From Embleya sp040605455 (GTDB taxonomy: Bacteria; Actinomycetota; Actinomycetes; Streptomycetales; Streptomycetaceae): a stretch of 64,000 nt of DNA. The position numbers were made by a program, and so were the translations under genes. Location of the stretch: contig NZ_JBEXCV010000005.1 in NCBI RefSeq assembly GCF_040605455.1, positions 67,116-131,115 of the forward strand, written 5' to 3'. Position 1 is the first letter of the stretch. Each line of letters opens with the position of its first letter. The notes beneath the pieces are model-generated. The model saw nothing but the letters and a program-made list of their open reading frames with translations. It was not told the origin of the DNA and searched no databases. Positions 7,111 to 14,775 of the stretch are shown here, piece after piece.

Positions 7111-8442
7111 TCAGACCGAGACCGGTTCGCGCTCCGACGTCTTCTGGAGCGGGACGCTCGGCGTGGCCGGTTCGTCCGGGGCTTCCAGATCACGCGGGTT
7201 GTTGTACATCTCCAGGTCCAGCGTCTTCTCCCGGGCGGAGACCAGGATCGGCACCACAACTTGCCCGGCCACGTTCGTGGCGGTGCGGATCATGTCCAGG
7301 ATCGGGTCGATCGCCAGCAGCAGCGCCACGCCCGCGAGCGGCAGGTTCACCGTGCTGAGCGTGAGGGTCAGCATGATGATCGCGCCGGTGAGACCGGCGG
7401 TGGCCGCCGAGCCGATCACCGAGACGAACGCGATCAGCAGGTATTCCTTGATGCCCAGGTTCACGCCGTAGACCTCGGCCACGAAGATCGCGGCGATCGC
7501 CGGGTAGATCGCGGCGCAACCGTCCATCTTCGTGGTGGCGCCGAACGGCACCGCGAACGAGGCGTAGTCCTTCGGGACGCCGAGGCGCTCGGTGACCTTC
7601 TGGGTGACCGGCATGGTGCCGACCGAGGAGCGCGAGACGAACGCGAGCTGGATGGCCGGCCACGCGCCCTTGAAGTAGTTCAGCGGGTTGACCTTGCCGA
7701 CCAGCGCGAGCAGCAGCGGGTAGACCACGAACATCACCAGCGCGCAACCGATGTAGATGTCGGCGGTGAACGTGCCCAGCGGCTTGATCAGGTCCCAGCC
7801 GTAGGTGGCGACCGAGGTGCCGATCAGACCCAGCGTGCCCAGCGGGGACAGCTTGATCACCCACCACAGCGCCTTCTGGATGATCTCCAGGACCAGTTCG
7901 GCGCCCTTGACCAGCGGTTCGGCCTTGGCGCCGACCGACAGGATCGCGGAGCCGAGCACGACCGCCAGGAAGACGATCTGCAGGACCTTGACCTCGGAGA
8001 ACGCGGTGACGATGTTCGTCGGGATGATGCCGGTGAGGAAGTCGAGCCAGTCGCCGTTGGTCTTCGGCGCCTTGCCCGGGTCGGCCGGCAGCTTGAAGCC
8101 GTCACCCGGGTTGGTGACCAGACCGATGGTGAGACCGATCGCGACCGCGATCAGCGACGTGATCAGGAACCACAGCAGGGTGCGCGCGGCCAGCCGCGCG
8201 GCGTTGTTGACGTTGCGCAGGTTGACGACGCTGACCAGGATCGCGGTGAACACCAGCGGCGGTACGGCCAGCTTGAGCAGCTGGACGAAGATCGTGCCGA
8301 TCTGGTCGAGCGTCTCGGTCAGCCACGAGACGCTGTACTCCTTGGCGATGAAGCCGAGGACCACACCGAGCACGAGGCCGGCGGCTATCTGGGCCCAGAA
8401 GGGAGTTCTCTTCAGGGACTTGAGTGAATCGACAGCAGACAA
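7111..8442 (-). CDS. DAACS-family amino acid/dicarboxylate:cation symporter
   Basis: A 443-residue membrane protein of the glutamate transporter fold (GltP/DctA/TcyP group). It shows the first re-entrant loop motif (FVSRSSVGTMPVT), then TKMDGCAAIYPAIAAIFVAE in place of the usual NMDGTA block, the second re-entrant loop (GSAATAGLTGA) and DPILDMIRTATNVAGQ at helix 8. It takes up an amino acid or dicarboxylate with cations. The start is a TTG at 8442 with AGGAGC about 6 nt upstream. Translation from further upstream would add a non-conserved stretch. A cysteine-containing leader peptide lies 205 nt upstream, which argues for cystine or a sulfur amino acid as substrate. That is inference. Confidence 0.85.
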   Translation of the reverse strand: MSAVDSLKSLKRTPFWAQIAAGLVLGVVLGFIAKEYSVSWLTETLDQIGTIFVQLLKLAVPPLVFTAILVSVVNLRNVNNAARLAARTLLWFLITSLIAVAIGLTIGLVTNPGDGFKLPADPGKAPKTNGDWLDFLTGIIPTNIVTAFSEVKVLQIVFLAVVLGSAILSVGAKAEPLVKGAELVLEIIQKALWWVIKLSPLGTLGLIGTSVATYGWDLIKPLGTFTADIYIGCALVMFVVYPLLLALVGKVNPLNYFKGAWPAIQLAFVSRSSVGTMPVTQKVTERLGVPKDYASFAVPFGATTKMDGCAAIYPAIAAIFVAEVYGVNLGIKEYLLIAFVSVIGSAATAGLTGAIIMLTLTLSTVNLPLAGVALLLAIDPILDMIRTATNVAGQVVVPILVSAREKTLDLEMYNNPRDLEAPDEPATPSVPLQKTSEREPVSV

Positions 8443-8646
8443 GGCAGGGCTCCTGAACGGGCACCGTGGGGGACGGGGGTGGCGGTACGGAGCGGCCGCC
8501 GACCTGCGCATCAATAGGCACACGAGTGCCCGCAGGGAGAACTACGAAGAAGCGATACTTCGCGCAGAACGGCCGCAGATGGCCGACGTGCGGGCGGTCG
8601 GGGCGACGAGCGTGAAGGCGTCAGCCCGGCAGGGGCACGGCGGCGA

Positions 8647-8733
8647 TCAGCCGCAACACAGCGCGGTGGCGCAACGGCCCAGGTCGACGTGACGACGGGA
8701 CACGAGCGGGAAACCCACCGCCGCGTGCGTCAT
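8647..8733 (-). CDS. Cysteine-containing leader peptide (attenuator uORF)
   Basis: A 28-codon reading frame on the minus strand encodes a peptide with VSRRHVDLGR at residues 11-20 and Cys at 21, 26 and 27, ending CCG. Short actinobacterial leader peptides with an (S)RRHVDL core and a cysteine cluster at the end are known upstream of sulfur-metabolism genes. Related polycysteine uORFs in mycobacteria act as cysteine-responsive attenuators. An in-frame ATG at 8757 lies exactly one helical spacing behind a good -10 element, so the frame may be translated from a leaderless transcript as 36 residues. It precedes the symporter gene in the same direction. Confidence 0.6.
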   Translation of the reverse strand: MTHAAVGFPLVSRRHVDLGRCATALCCG

Positions 8734-8764
8734 CTGCGTGTCGCCTGCACCAATCATGGGAGCG

Positions 8765-8794
8765 AGAATAGCCACACCAAACCGATAAACGCAA
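8765..8794 (-). promoter_or_regulatory. Sigma70-like promoter of the leader peptide and symporter
   Basis: On the minus strand TTGCGT (8794-8789) and TATTCT (8770-8765) are separated by 18 bp in an unusually A/T-rich patch. The expected start point falls at or next to the A of the ATG at 8757, which would make the leader peptide transcript leaderless. Confidence 0.45.
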
Positions 8795-8903
8795 AGAATT
8801 ACGGAACGGACACCGACGGACACCGCCGGCCACACCTCGCTTAAGGCGCTTCTTCCCCGGCGCCCGTGCGGCCGCCGAAACCCACGAGACCCGCGACACC
8901 CAC

Positions 8904-8934
8904 GAGATCCAGAGATCCAGAGATCCAGAGATCC
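8904..8934. repeat. Four tandem copies of an 8-bp unit in an empty intergenic stretch
   Basis: GAGATCCA is repeated four times (the last copy lacks one base). It is flanked from 8880 to 9000 by degenerate copies of 9-10-bp units of the type CCTACGAGC. The whole stretch 8798-9002 holds no gene, only this low-complexity sequence running up to the stop codon of the gene at 9003. Confidence 0.8.
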
Positions 8935-9002
8935 GCGAGACCCGCCGGACCTACGAGACCGCGAGACCCTCGAAGCCTACGAGCCCTACGAAGCCCAGCG
9001 GC

Positions 9003-9308
9003 TCAGGAGGCTTCCTTGGCGATCCGGGTGACCGGGGCCACCGCCTCGTCCTCCGCGCGATTGTCCTCGGCGATCCGCTGCTTCGCCCGCTGCAACCGCT
9101 CGTACAGCGCCTCGGACATCGCGTCCCGCTCCGCGTTCAGGAACCGGTAGCTGATCACCGCCGACCCCGCCGCCGCGATGGCGATCGCGATGAAGACGTT
9201 CCCGCGGCCGTTCAGGTCGAAGAACCCGAACCCGACCATGACCACGGCGAACAGCGCGGCGAAGATGCCGAGCCGGTAGAGCGAGTAACGCAGCGCGGGA
9301 TTCGACAT
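9003..9308 (-). CDS. DUF4229 family small membrane protein
   Basis: A 101-residue protein beginning MSNPALRYSLYRLGIF, the signature start of the DUF4229 family found next to menaquinone genes in many streptomycetes. Two hydrophobic segments (about residues 12-32 and 38-57) are followed by a charged coiled tail (residues 62-95). The ATG at 9308 has GAAGGTGA at the proper distance. The family has no assigned role. The protein should sit in the cytoplasmic membrane with the helical tail inside. It is the last gene of a leftward group that begins with mqnE. Confidence 0.8.
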   Translation of the reverse strand: MSNPALRYSLYRLGIFAALFAVVMVGFGFFDLNGRGNVFIAIAIAAAGSAVISYRFLNAERDAMSEALYERLQRAKQRIAEDNRAEDEAVAPVTRIAKEAS

Positions 9309-9450
9309 GGTCACCTTCGGTTTCCCTGGCCAGAGCTGTACGAGTGGCGGCGGACGCGAGTCGAGCCGTCCCCTCCAGTCAAGCATCCCGTATTCGGATG
9401 GCGGAGACGGGCCCCGCCCCGAAGGCCGGCCGGTCCCGTCCCGAGCCGGA

Positions 9451-10518
9451 TCACGGGCCGAGCCCGTGGATCCCATCCAGGATCATGTTCTCCCAATAGC
9501 TGCCCGGCTCGGCCCACGCGAGCGGATCGACCGAGGACAGCAGCTCGACCACGATCGACTCCCACACGTCGTGAATGCCGATTCCGAACCGCTCGCCCTG
9601 TCGGTGCATCCGTCCGATCACCCACATGGTGAAGGCGAGCGTGGCCAGGTCGGTGTTGAGCGTGTCCATTTCCGGCTCGTCGCCACCGGTGTACCAGCGC
9701 CGGACCACACCGGTACGGCCGTCCACGAGCAGGTCGCCGTCCTCGCTGACATAGCCGAGCACGACCAGGTGCTCCGCGTCCGCCGGCGGCTCCGGCTCGT
9801 CGTCCCAGTCCGCCCGGCGCTCGGCGATCAACTCGGCCAGGGTCGGCAGCGGCTTGCCGTCGCTGCGCATGTCCAGGTACGCCCACGCGTCGATCAGCCC
9901 GATGTCGAGCAGGAAGCGCCGGGTCGGCTCGTGCGTGATCGCGGCGGGCAACTGCCGTTCGCGGTAGCCGGAGAACTCGTTCTCGTACACCAGGTCGAGC
10001 ATCGCGGGGGTGATCCGCACCGCCAGGCCCTCCCCCGGCACCGCCGCCCGGCGCAGTTGCCACAGCGCGAAGGACGTGTGCCAGAACGAGTGCCCCGGGT
10101 CCAGCTCGGGTTCGGTCTCGCCGAGCAGATCGATCAGGTCCTCGCCGGTGCGCACCGGGCCGCGGCCGGTACGGATCGCCTCCACCAGGCCGGCGTTGCG
10201 CACCAGGGTGGACACGTCCATCGAGATCGGCACGGGGTCACCGAATCGCTCCTCGCCGAAGACCCGACCGGTCGCGCCGTCGAGCAGCACCGCCCGGGCC
10301 GAGGTGCGCGGCGAGCCGTACGTGCCGAGCACGATCAGCCCGTCCCGGACGCCGCCCGGATCGAACCGGATCAAGGCGGCCTCGCGCGGCAGACCCACCT
10401 CGGCCAGGAAGCGCCGGGTGGGCTCGTGCCCGATCCCGGGCAGGTCGTGCCGGACCACCTCGCCGAACCACTCCTCGGCGTCCTGCGCGGTGATCGCGAT
10501 CCGCAACGCGTCAGGCAT
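9451..10518 (-). CDS. SUKH-4-like immunity-type protein, two repeats (downstream copy)
   Basis: A 355-residue soluble protein made of two related halves, each beginning HEPTRRFL followed by a GL(P/I) turn. Both also carry a strand pair of the form LGxY..., a VDGRTGVVRRW-like strand and LNTDLATLAFTMWVI near the end of the second half. These features match the SUKH-4 branch of the SUKH immunity superfamily, whose members neutralise polymorphic or contact-dependent toxins. In the first half the pattern is weaker. It overlaps the stop of its paralogue (10511-11533) by 8 bp, so the two are translationally coupled. No toxin gene with a deaminase or nuclease domain lies nearby. Confidence 0.6.
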   Translation of the reverse strand: MPDALRIAITAQDAEEWFGEVVRHDLPGIGHEPTRRFLAEVGLPREAALIRFDPGGVRDGLIVLGTYGSPRTSARAVLLDGATGRVFGEERFGDPVPISMDVSTLVRNAGLVEAIRTGRGPVRTGEDLIDLLGETEPELDPGHSFWHTSFALWQLRRAAVPGEGLAVRITPAMLDLVYENEFSGYRERQLPAAITHEPTRRFLLDIGLIDAWAYLDMRSDGKPLPTLAELIAERRADWDDEPEPPADAEHLVVLGYVSEDGDLLVDGRTGVVRRWYTGGDEPEMDTLNTDLATLAFTMWVIGRMHRQGERFGIGIHDVWESIVVELLSSVDPLAWAEPGSYWENMILDGIHGLGP

Positions 10519-11533
10519 ACAGCAGACCTCCCGGCTCGTCGTCGAACATGTTCGGCCAGTACGCGGCCGGACCGCGGACCGCGAGCGGATCCACGGTGCC
10601 GAGCACGGCGGTCATGATCGTGGCCAGGCCGTCGTAGTCGTCGGTGATCGCGAACTCGCGGTCCCAGACCCGCACCCGCGCCACCATCCACTGCGCGAAG
10701 GCGAGCGTGGACAGGTCGGTGTTGACCGGGCACCGCTCTGCCGGCTCGTCCGGGTAGTGGGCGTACACCCGGCCGGTGAGGCCGTCCACGACCAGGTCGG
10801 CCTCGATCAGGGGCAGCGCGCCGAGCCGCACCGGGCGCCACACGTCCGGCGCGTCCGGGTACGGCTCGTCCTCGAACTCCTCCGACGTCGCGACCCACAG
10901 CGGACGATCCTCGTCCAACACCAGCGGAAGGGCGTCGATCAGCCCGACATCACGCAGGAAGCGCAGCGAAGGAGCATGGGAACGGAGCACCTCGGGGATG
11001 TTCCCCTCGGGAATCCGCGCCACCCGCTCCGCACCCGAATCCGCAGCCAAAGCCTCGTGGGTGAACTCCAGGCACAGCCCGTCCCGGCCGGGTTCGACCG
11101 CGTGCAGCAGCGGCCACACCAGCAGTGCGGCCCGCCAGAAGGCGCACACGTCCGGGTCCGAGTCCAAAACCCTCGGCTCGTATCCGCGCACTCGGGCCAA
11201 GGCCGCGCGCGACGCCTCGACGGGATCGCACCGGCCGCCGGTCCCGATCCCGGTGCCGGTCCCGGTCCGCAACGACTCGACCTCGCGCAGCAGTCGGCCG
11301 AACGTGTCCAGCCCGCCGGCGAGCAGTGTGCGGTCGGCGAGTTCCGAGTAGACCCGTCCGGTGGCCGGTTCGAGCACGATCACCCGGGGCGCGAACCACG
11401 CGAACTCGCCGAGCGCGAGCATCCCGTCGGGTCGCTCGCGCGGCTCGGGGTACAGGCGCAGCAGGGCCGCCTCGGCCGACGATTCCGCCTCCCGCAGGAA
11501 GGCGACGACCTCATCGCGCGTGACGGCCCCCAT
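10511..11533 (-). CDS. SUKH-4-like immunity-type protein, two repeats (upstream copy)
   Basis: A 340-residue paralogue of the gene downstream. The C-terminal half carries SLRFLRDVGLIDALPLVLDE, then LVVDGLTGRVYAHY and VNTDLSTLAFAQWMVARV, which aligns with the corresponding block of the neighbour. The N-terminal half carries the VLEPATGRVY strand and LGEFAWFAP. SUKH-4 proteins are usually immunity factors, and the assignment rests on this pattern alone. It starts at 11533 with its own ATG. A 43-bp gap separates it from the stop of mqnE upstream, so it could be transcribed from the menaquinone gene promoter. Confidence 0.58.
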   Translation of the reverse strand: MGAVTRDEVVAFLREAESSAEAALLRLYPEPRERPDGMLALGEFAWFAPRVIVLEPATGRVYSELADRTLLAGGLDTFGRLLREVESLRTGTGTGIGTGGRCDPVEASRAALARVRGYEPRVLDSDPDVCAFWRAALLVWPLLHAVEPGRDGLCLEFTHEALAADSGAERVARIPEGNIPEVLRSHAPSLRFLRDVGLIDALPLVLDEDRPLWVATSEEFEDEPYPDAPDVWRPVRLGALPLIEADLVVDGLTGRVYAHYPDEPAERCPVNTDLSTLAFAQWMVARVRVWDREFAITDDYDGLATIMTAVLGTVDPLAVRGPAAYWPNMFDDEPGGLLYA

Positions 11534-11576
11534 TCGGCACTCCCCCGTTACCGATCGACTTCGACCACGCCGGTGG

Positions 11577-12740
11577 TCACAGCTTCATCGGCTGCGGCGT
11601 GTCGCGCCGGGCCGGGTCCGGGCCCTCGTACTCGCGCAGCGTCTCGTAGCGGGTGTTGCGCTCGACCGGACGAAAGCCCGCGTCCCGGATGAGTTCGAGC
11701 AGGTCGTCGCGGGTCATCTTGTTCGGCGTGCCGAAGTCGTCCGCGTCGTGCGTGATCTTGTACTCCACGACCGAGCCGTCCAGGTCGTCCGCGCCGTGGT
11801 TGAGCGCGAGTTGCGCGGTGGCCAGGCCGTGCATGACCCAGAAGCACTTCACGTGCGGAACGTTGTCGAACATCAGCCGGGAGACCGCGAACACCTTGAG
11901 CGCCTCGGCGCCGGTGGCCATGTTGGTCCGGGCCTGGAGCCGGTTGCGGACGATGCCGTCCTTGCTGTCGTGGAAGTCGTGCTGGTAGCGCAGTGGAATG
12001 AAGACCTGGAAACCGCCGGTCTCGTCCTGGAGTTCACGCAGCCGGATGACGTGGTCGACCCGGTGCCGGGGCTCCTCGATGTGGCCGTAGAGCATCGTGC
12101 ACGGGGTCTTGAGGCCCTTGGAGTGCGCGAGGCGGTGGATCCGCGACCAGTCCTCCCAGTGCGTGTCGTGGTCGACGATGTGCTGCCGGACCTCCCAGTC
12201 GAAGATCTCCGCGCCGCCACCGGTGAGCGACTCCAGGCCCGCGTCCATCAGCTCGTCGAGGATGTCCGAGGCGGACAAGCCGGAGATCTTCTCGAACCAG
12301 TGGATCTCGGTCGCGGTGAACGCCTTGAGCCCGACGTTCGGCAGCACCTCCTTGAGCGCGCTGAGCGACCGCGGGTAGTAGCGCCACGGGAGGGTCGGGT
12401 GCAGGCCGTTGACGATGTGCAGTTCGGTGATCCCGTCCGGCTCCATCTCCTTCGCGAGCCGTACGGCCTCCTCGATCCGCATCGTGTACGCGTCCTTCTC
12501 GCCCGGCTTGCGCTGGAACGAGCAGTAGGCACACGACGCGTTGCACACGTTCGTCATGTTGAGGTGACGGTTGACGTTGAAGTGGACCTTGTCGCCGTTC
12601 TTCACCGTCCGCACGTGGTGCGCGAGCCCGCCGAGCCACGCCAGGTCGTCGCTCGCGTAGAGGGCGATGCCGTCCTCACGGCTGAGGCGCTCCCCGGCGA
12701 AAACCTTGTCCTCGATCTCCCTGCGCAGGCCCGCGTCCAT
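11577..12740 (-). CDS. mqnE: Aminofutalosine synthase (radical SAM)
   Basis: A 387-residue radical SAM enzyme. The cluster motif CNASCAYCSF (Cys at about residues 68, 72, 75) and the typical family blocks HIVNGLHPTLPW, KAFTATEIHWFEK and GGGAEIFDWEVRQHI identify aminofutalosine synthase. This enzyme adds the radical formed from SAM to 3-[(1-carboxyvinyl)oxy]benzoate to give 6-amino-6-deoxyfutalosine, an early step of the futalosine route to menaquinone. The length is normal for the family. It leads a leftward group. The ubiX-, ubiD- and ubiA-like genes of the late steps lie within 14 kb, while the other mqn genes are not in the window. Confidence 0.95.
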   Translation of the reverse strand: MDAGLRREIEDKVFAGERLSREDGIALYASDDLAWLGGLAHHVRTVKNGDKVHFNVNRHLNMTNVCNASCAYCSFQRKPGEKDAYTMRIEEAVRLAKEMEPDGITELHIVNGLHPTLPWRYYPRSLSALKEVLPNVGLKAFTATEIHWFEKISGLSASDILDELMDAGLESLTGGGAEIFDWEVRQHIVDHDTHWEDWSRIHRLAHSKGLKTPCTMLYGHIEEPRHRVDHVIRLRELQDETGGFQVFIPLRYQHDFHDSKDGIVRNRLQARTNMATGAEALKVFAVSRLMFDNVPHVKCFWVMHGLATAQLALNHGADDLDGSVVEYKITHDADDFGTPNKMTRDDLLELIRDAGFRPVERNTRYETLREYEGPDPARRDTPQPMKL

Positions 12741-12820
12741 GTCTCGGCACTCCCTCTAGGTCTTCACGATTGCCGCTGCACGGCTGGTACGAGGTTACGC
12801 CCGGCATGCGGCGCGCTCGC

Positions 12821-13780
12821 TCAGGCCATCACCTCGGCGTACAGCGCCGGGTCGGCGTTGCCGCCGCTGACCACGGCCACGTGCTCGCGGCCGGCGGGCA
12901 GCGCGTCCTTGCGGAAGAGGTAGGCCGCGGTGGCCACCGCGCCGGCGGGTTCGGCGACCAGGCGGGCGCGCCGGGCCAGAAAACGCATCGCCTCGCGGAT
13001 CTGCTCCTCGGTCACCGTGACGATGTCGTCCACGTATGCCTGAATGTGGGCGAACGGCAGCACGCCCACCGAGGTGGTGCGCAGTCCGTCGGCGATCGTG
13101 CGGTAGGTGTCGGCGGTGGACCATGTGGCGCGCACGCCGGTACGGAAGGACTCGACCGCGTCGGCGGCCAGTTCCGGCTCGACCCCGATCACCTTGGTAT
13201 GTGGGCTGCTCAGCTTGACCGCGGCGGCGATGCCGGAGATCAGGCCGCCGCCGCTGACCGGGACCAGCACGGTGTCCGCGGTGGGCAAATCCTCGACGAT
13301 CTCCAGGCCGATGGTGCCCTGGCCGGCGATGATCCGCGCGTCGTCGTAGGGCGGCACGAACGCGTAGCCGTGCTCGGCGGCCAGTTCGCCGGCCGCGGTG
13401 TCGCGCCGGTCCGGCGTGACGATGACCACCTCGGCGCCGAGCGCGCGGGTGGCCTCGATCTTGACCTGCGGCGTGGTGTCCGGCATCACGATCACCGCAT
13501 TGGCACCGAACAGGCGGGACGCGTAGGCCACCGCCTGCGCGTGGTTGCCGCTGGAGTGGGCGACGACCCCGCGCGAGCGCTCGGCGTCGGTCATGGCCGC
13601 GATCGCGTTGTACGCGCCGCGGATCTTGAACGCGCCGATCGGCTGGAGGTTCTCCGGCTTGAACCACAGCGGCCGGTCGGCGTCACCGTGCAGGGACGGC
13701 AGCAGCGGGGTGCGTACCGCTGTGCCCGCGATCCGCTTCCCCGCGGCCTCTAGGTCTTCGAGAGTCACCAGGTTCGTCAT
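12821..13780 (-). CDS. Threonine/serine dehydratase-like PLP enzyme
   Basis: A 319-residue fold-type II PLP enzyme. The PLP lysine lies in FKIRGAYNA (about residue 53), the substrate loop reads SSGNHAQAVAYAS, and the phosphate-binding loop reads SGGGLISGIA. It lacks the C-terminal ACT regulatory domain of biosynthetic threonine dehydratase, so it resembles catabolic threonine ammonia-lyase, serine dehydratase or serine racemase. The reaction would be deamination of L-threonine or L-serine to the 2-oxo acid. An Lrp/AsnC regulator gene ends 62 bp upstream in the same direction, which fits amino acid control. Confidence 0.88.
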   Translation of the reverse strand: MTNLVTLEDLEAAGKRIAGTAVRTPLLPSLHGDADRPLWFKPENLQPIGAFKIRGAYNAIAAMTDAERSRGVVAHSSGNHAQAVAYASRLFGANAVIVMPDTTPQVKIEATRALGAEVVIVTPDRRDTAAGELAAEHGYAFVPPYDDARIIAGQGTIGLEIVEDLPTADTVLVPVSGGGLISGIAAAVKLSSPHTKVIGVEPELAADAVESFRTGVRATWSTADTYRTIADGLRTTSVGVLPFAHIQAYVDDIVTVTEEQIREAMRFLARRARLVAEPAGAVATAAYLFRKDALPAGREHVAVVSGGNADPALYAEVMA

Positions 13781-13842
13781 GTCTGCACCCTACGAGGGGG
13801 TACGGGCGGACCGGCAAACCCTTTCGGATCCGGCCGGTGCGG

Positions 13843-14301
13843 CTACTCGGTGGGTTCGGGCAGTTCGGCCGCGCGGTACTCCCATTTGGTCGAGAGCACC
13901 ACGGTGGTGCGGGTGCGGGCCACGCCGCGGGTACCGGACAGGCGCCGGACCACGTTCTCCAGGCCCTCCATGTCCGAGACCCGGACCTTGAGCATGAACG
14001 AGTCGTCGCCGGCGATGAACCAGCAGTCCTCGATCTCGTCGAGGTCGCGCAGCCGGCGGCTGACGTCGTCGTGGTCGGCCGCGTCGGAGAGCTGGATCCC
14101 GATCAGCGCGGTCACGCCCAGACCGAGCGAGACCGGGTCGACGGAGGCCCGGTAGCCGGTGATCACGCCGGCCTGTTCGAGCCGGTTGATGCGATCGGTG
14201 ACGCTCGGACCGGACAGGCCGACGAGTCGGCCCAATTCGGCGTACGAGGCCCGCCCGTTGCCGCGCAGCGCCTGGATCAGCTTGCGGTCGACGGCATCCA
14301 T
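13843..14301 (-). CDS. Lrp/AsnC-family transcriptional regulator
   Basis: A 152-residue protein with an N-terminal HTH (MDAVDRKLIQALRGNGRAS, then LGRLVGLSGPSVTDRINRLE) and a C-terminal RAM ligand domain (about residues 65-150). These octameric regulators sense amino acids. The ATG at 14301 is preferred over one 60 bp upstream because GGAGGAAACGGAC precedes it and it gives the standard length. It lies upstream of the threonine dehydratase gene in the same direction. A perfect hyphenated palindrome 109 bp ahead of it is a candidate binding site for autoregulation. Confidence 0.88.
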   Translation of the reverse strand: MDAVDRKLIQALRGNGRASYAELGRLVGLSGPSVTDRINRLEQAGVITGYRASVDPVSLGLGVTALIGIQLSDAADHDDVSRRLRDLDEIEDCWFIAGDDSFMLKVRVSDMEGLENVVRRLSGTRGVARTRTTVVLSTKWEYRAAELPEPTE

Positions 14302-14409
14302 GTCCGTTTCCTCCAGGTAATCGATGGTGTCCACCGGGGGGCCACCAGGGGTCTGCGACATGACGAAGGTGCAAACCCGCGTAAGGCCTGTAATTCATTG
14401 GACGATTCT

Positions 14410-14428
14410 GATTCTAACCCTTAGAATC
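14410..14428. promoter_or_regulatory. Palindrome between the Lrp gene and the small gene
   Basis: GATTCTAA (14410-14417) and TTAGAATC (14421-14428) are perfect 8-bp inverted arms separated by CCC, in an A/T-rich patch between divergent genes. A further GATTCT half-site overlaps at 14404-14409. This is a natural operator for the Lrp-type regulator. Confidence 0.5.
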
Positions 14429-14481
14429 AAAGGCATCGGGAGCTACAAGCCTCCGATGACGACTCGTGGGGAGACAACACC

Positions 14482-14616
14482 GTGTACACCCTGGAGATGG
14501 CCCGCGCACACATGCAGGAACTGCATGCCATGGCGGAACGCTCACGTGCCACCCAGCCGTCGAACACGCTCAAGCGTGTGAAGCGTCTGGTCGGCCGCCG
14601 CAAGTCCGGGCGCTGA
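14482..14616 (+). CDS. Small basic protein, 44 residues
   Basis: A GTG start behind GGGGAGA encodes a 44-residue protein beginning MYTLEMARAHMQELHAMAER, followed by a strongly basic C-terminal third ending RVKRLVGRRKSGR. The N-terminal half is predicted to be an amphipathic helix. Similar very short proteins opening MYTLELARAHM with a basic end occur in streptomycetes without known function. It is followed 27 nt later by a strong intrinsic terminator, so it forms a complete monocistronic unit. It is transcribed divergently from the Lrp gene and may share its operator. Confidence 0.7.
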   Translation: MYTLEMARAHMQELHAMAERSRATQPSNTLKRVKRLVGRRKSGR

Positions 14617-14643
14617 TCGCCCGGCAGATCCGGCAAGACCGCC

Positions 14644-14673
14644 AAGGCTCCCGTCACCACGGGGGCCTTTTTG
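14644..14673 (+). terminator. Intrinsic terminator of the 44-residue gene
   Basis: GGCTCCCGT and ACGGGGGCC form a 9-bp stem with one mismatch and a 4-nt loop, followed directly by TTTTT. True T-tract terminators are uncommon in such GC-rich genomes, which suggests tight definition of this short transcript. Confidence 0.8.
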
Positions 14674-14775
14674 GTCTGTCCGGACGGGCGCGGGCGTCCG
14701 GGCGGGCGTGACCGTCGACCGGGTGGGCACGATCGGCCGGGCGAGGCCGCGGTGACCGGCGGTCTTCGGCTCGCC

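Noticed and set aside
3704..7471. Very long open frame on the plus strand (over 1,200 codons)
   Set aside because: It runs antisense to the MFS gene and through the WYL and symporter genes in the wrong frame. Such frames arise from the GC-rich codon pattern and show Arg/Gln/His-rich composition without any domain.
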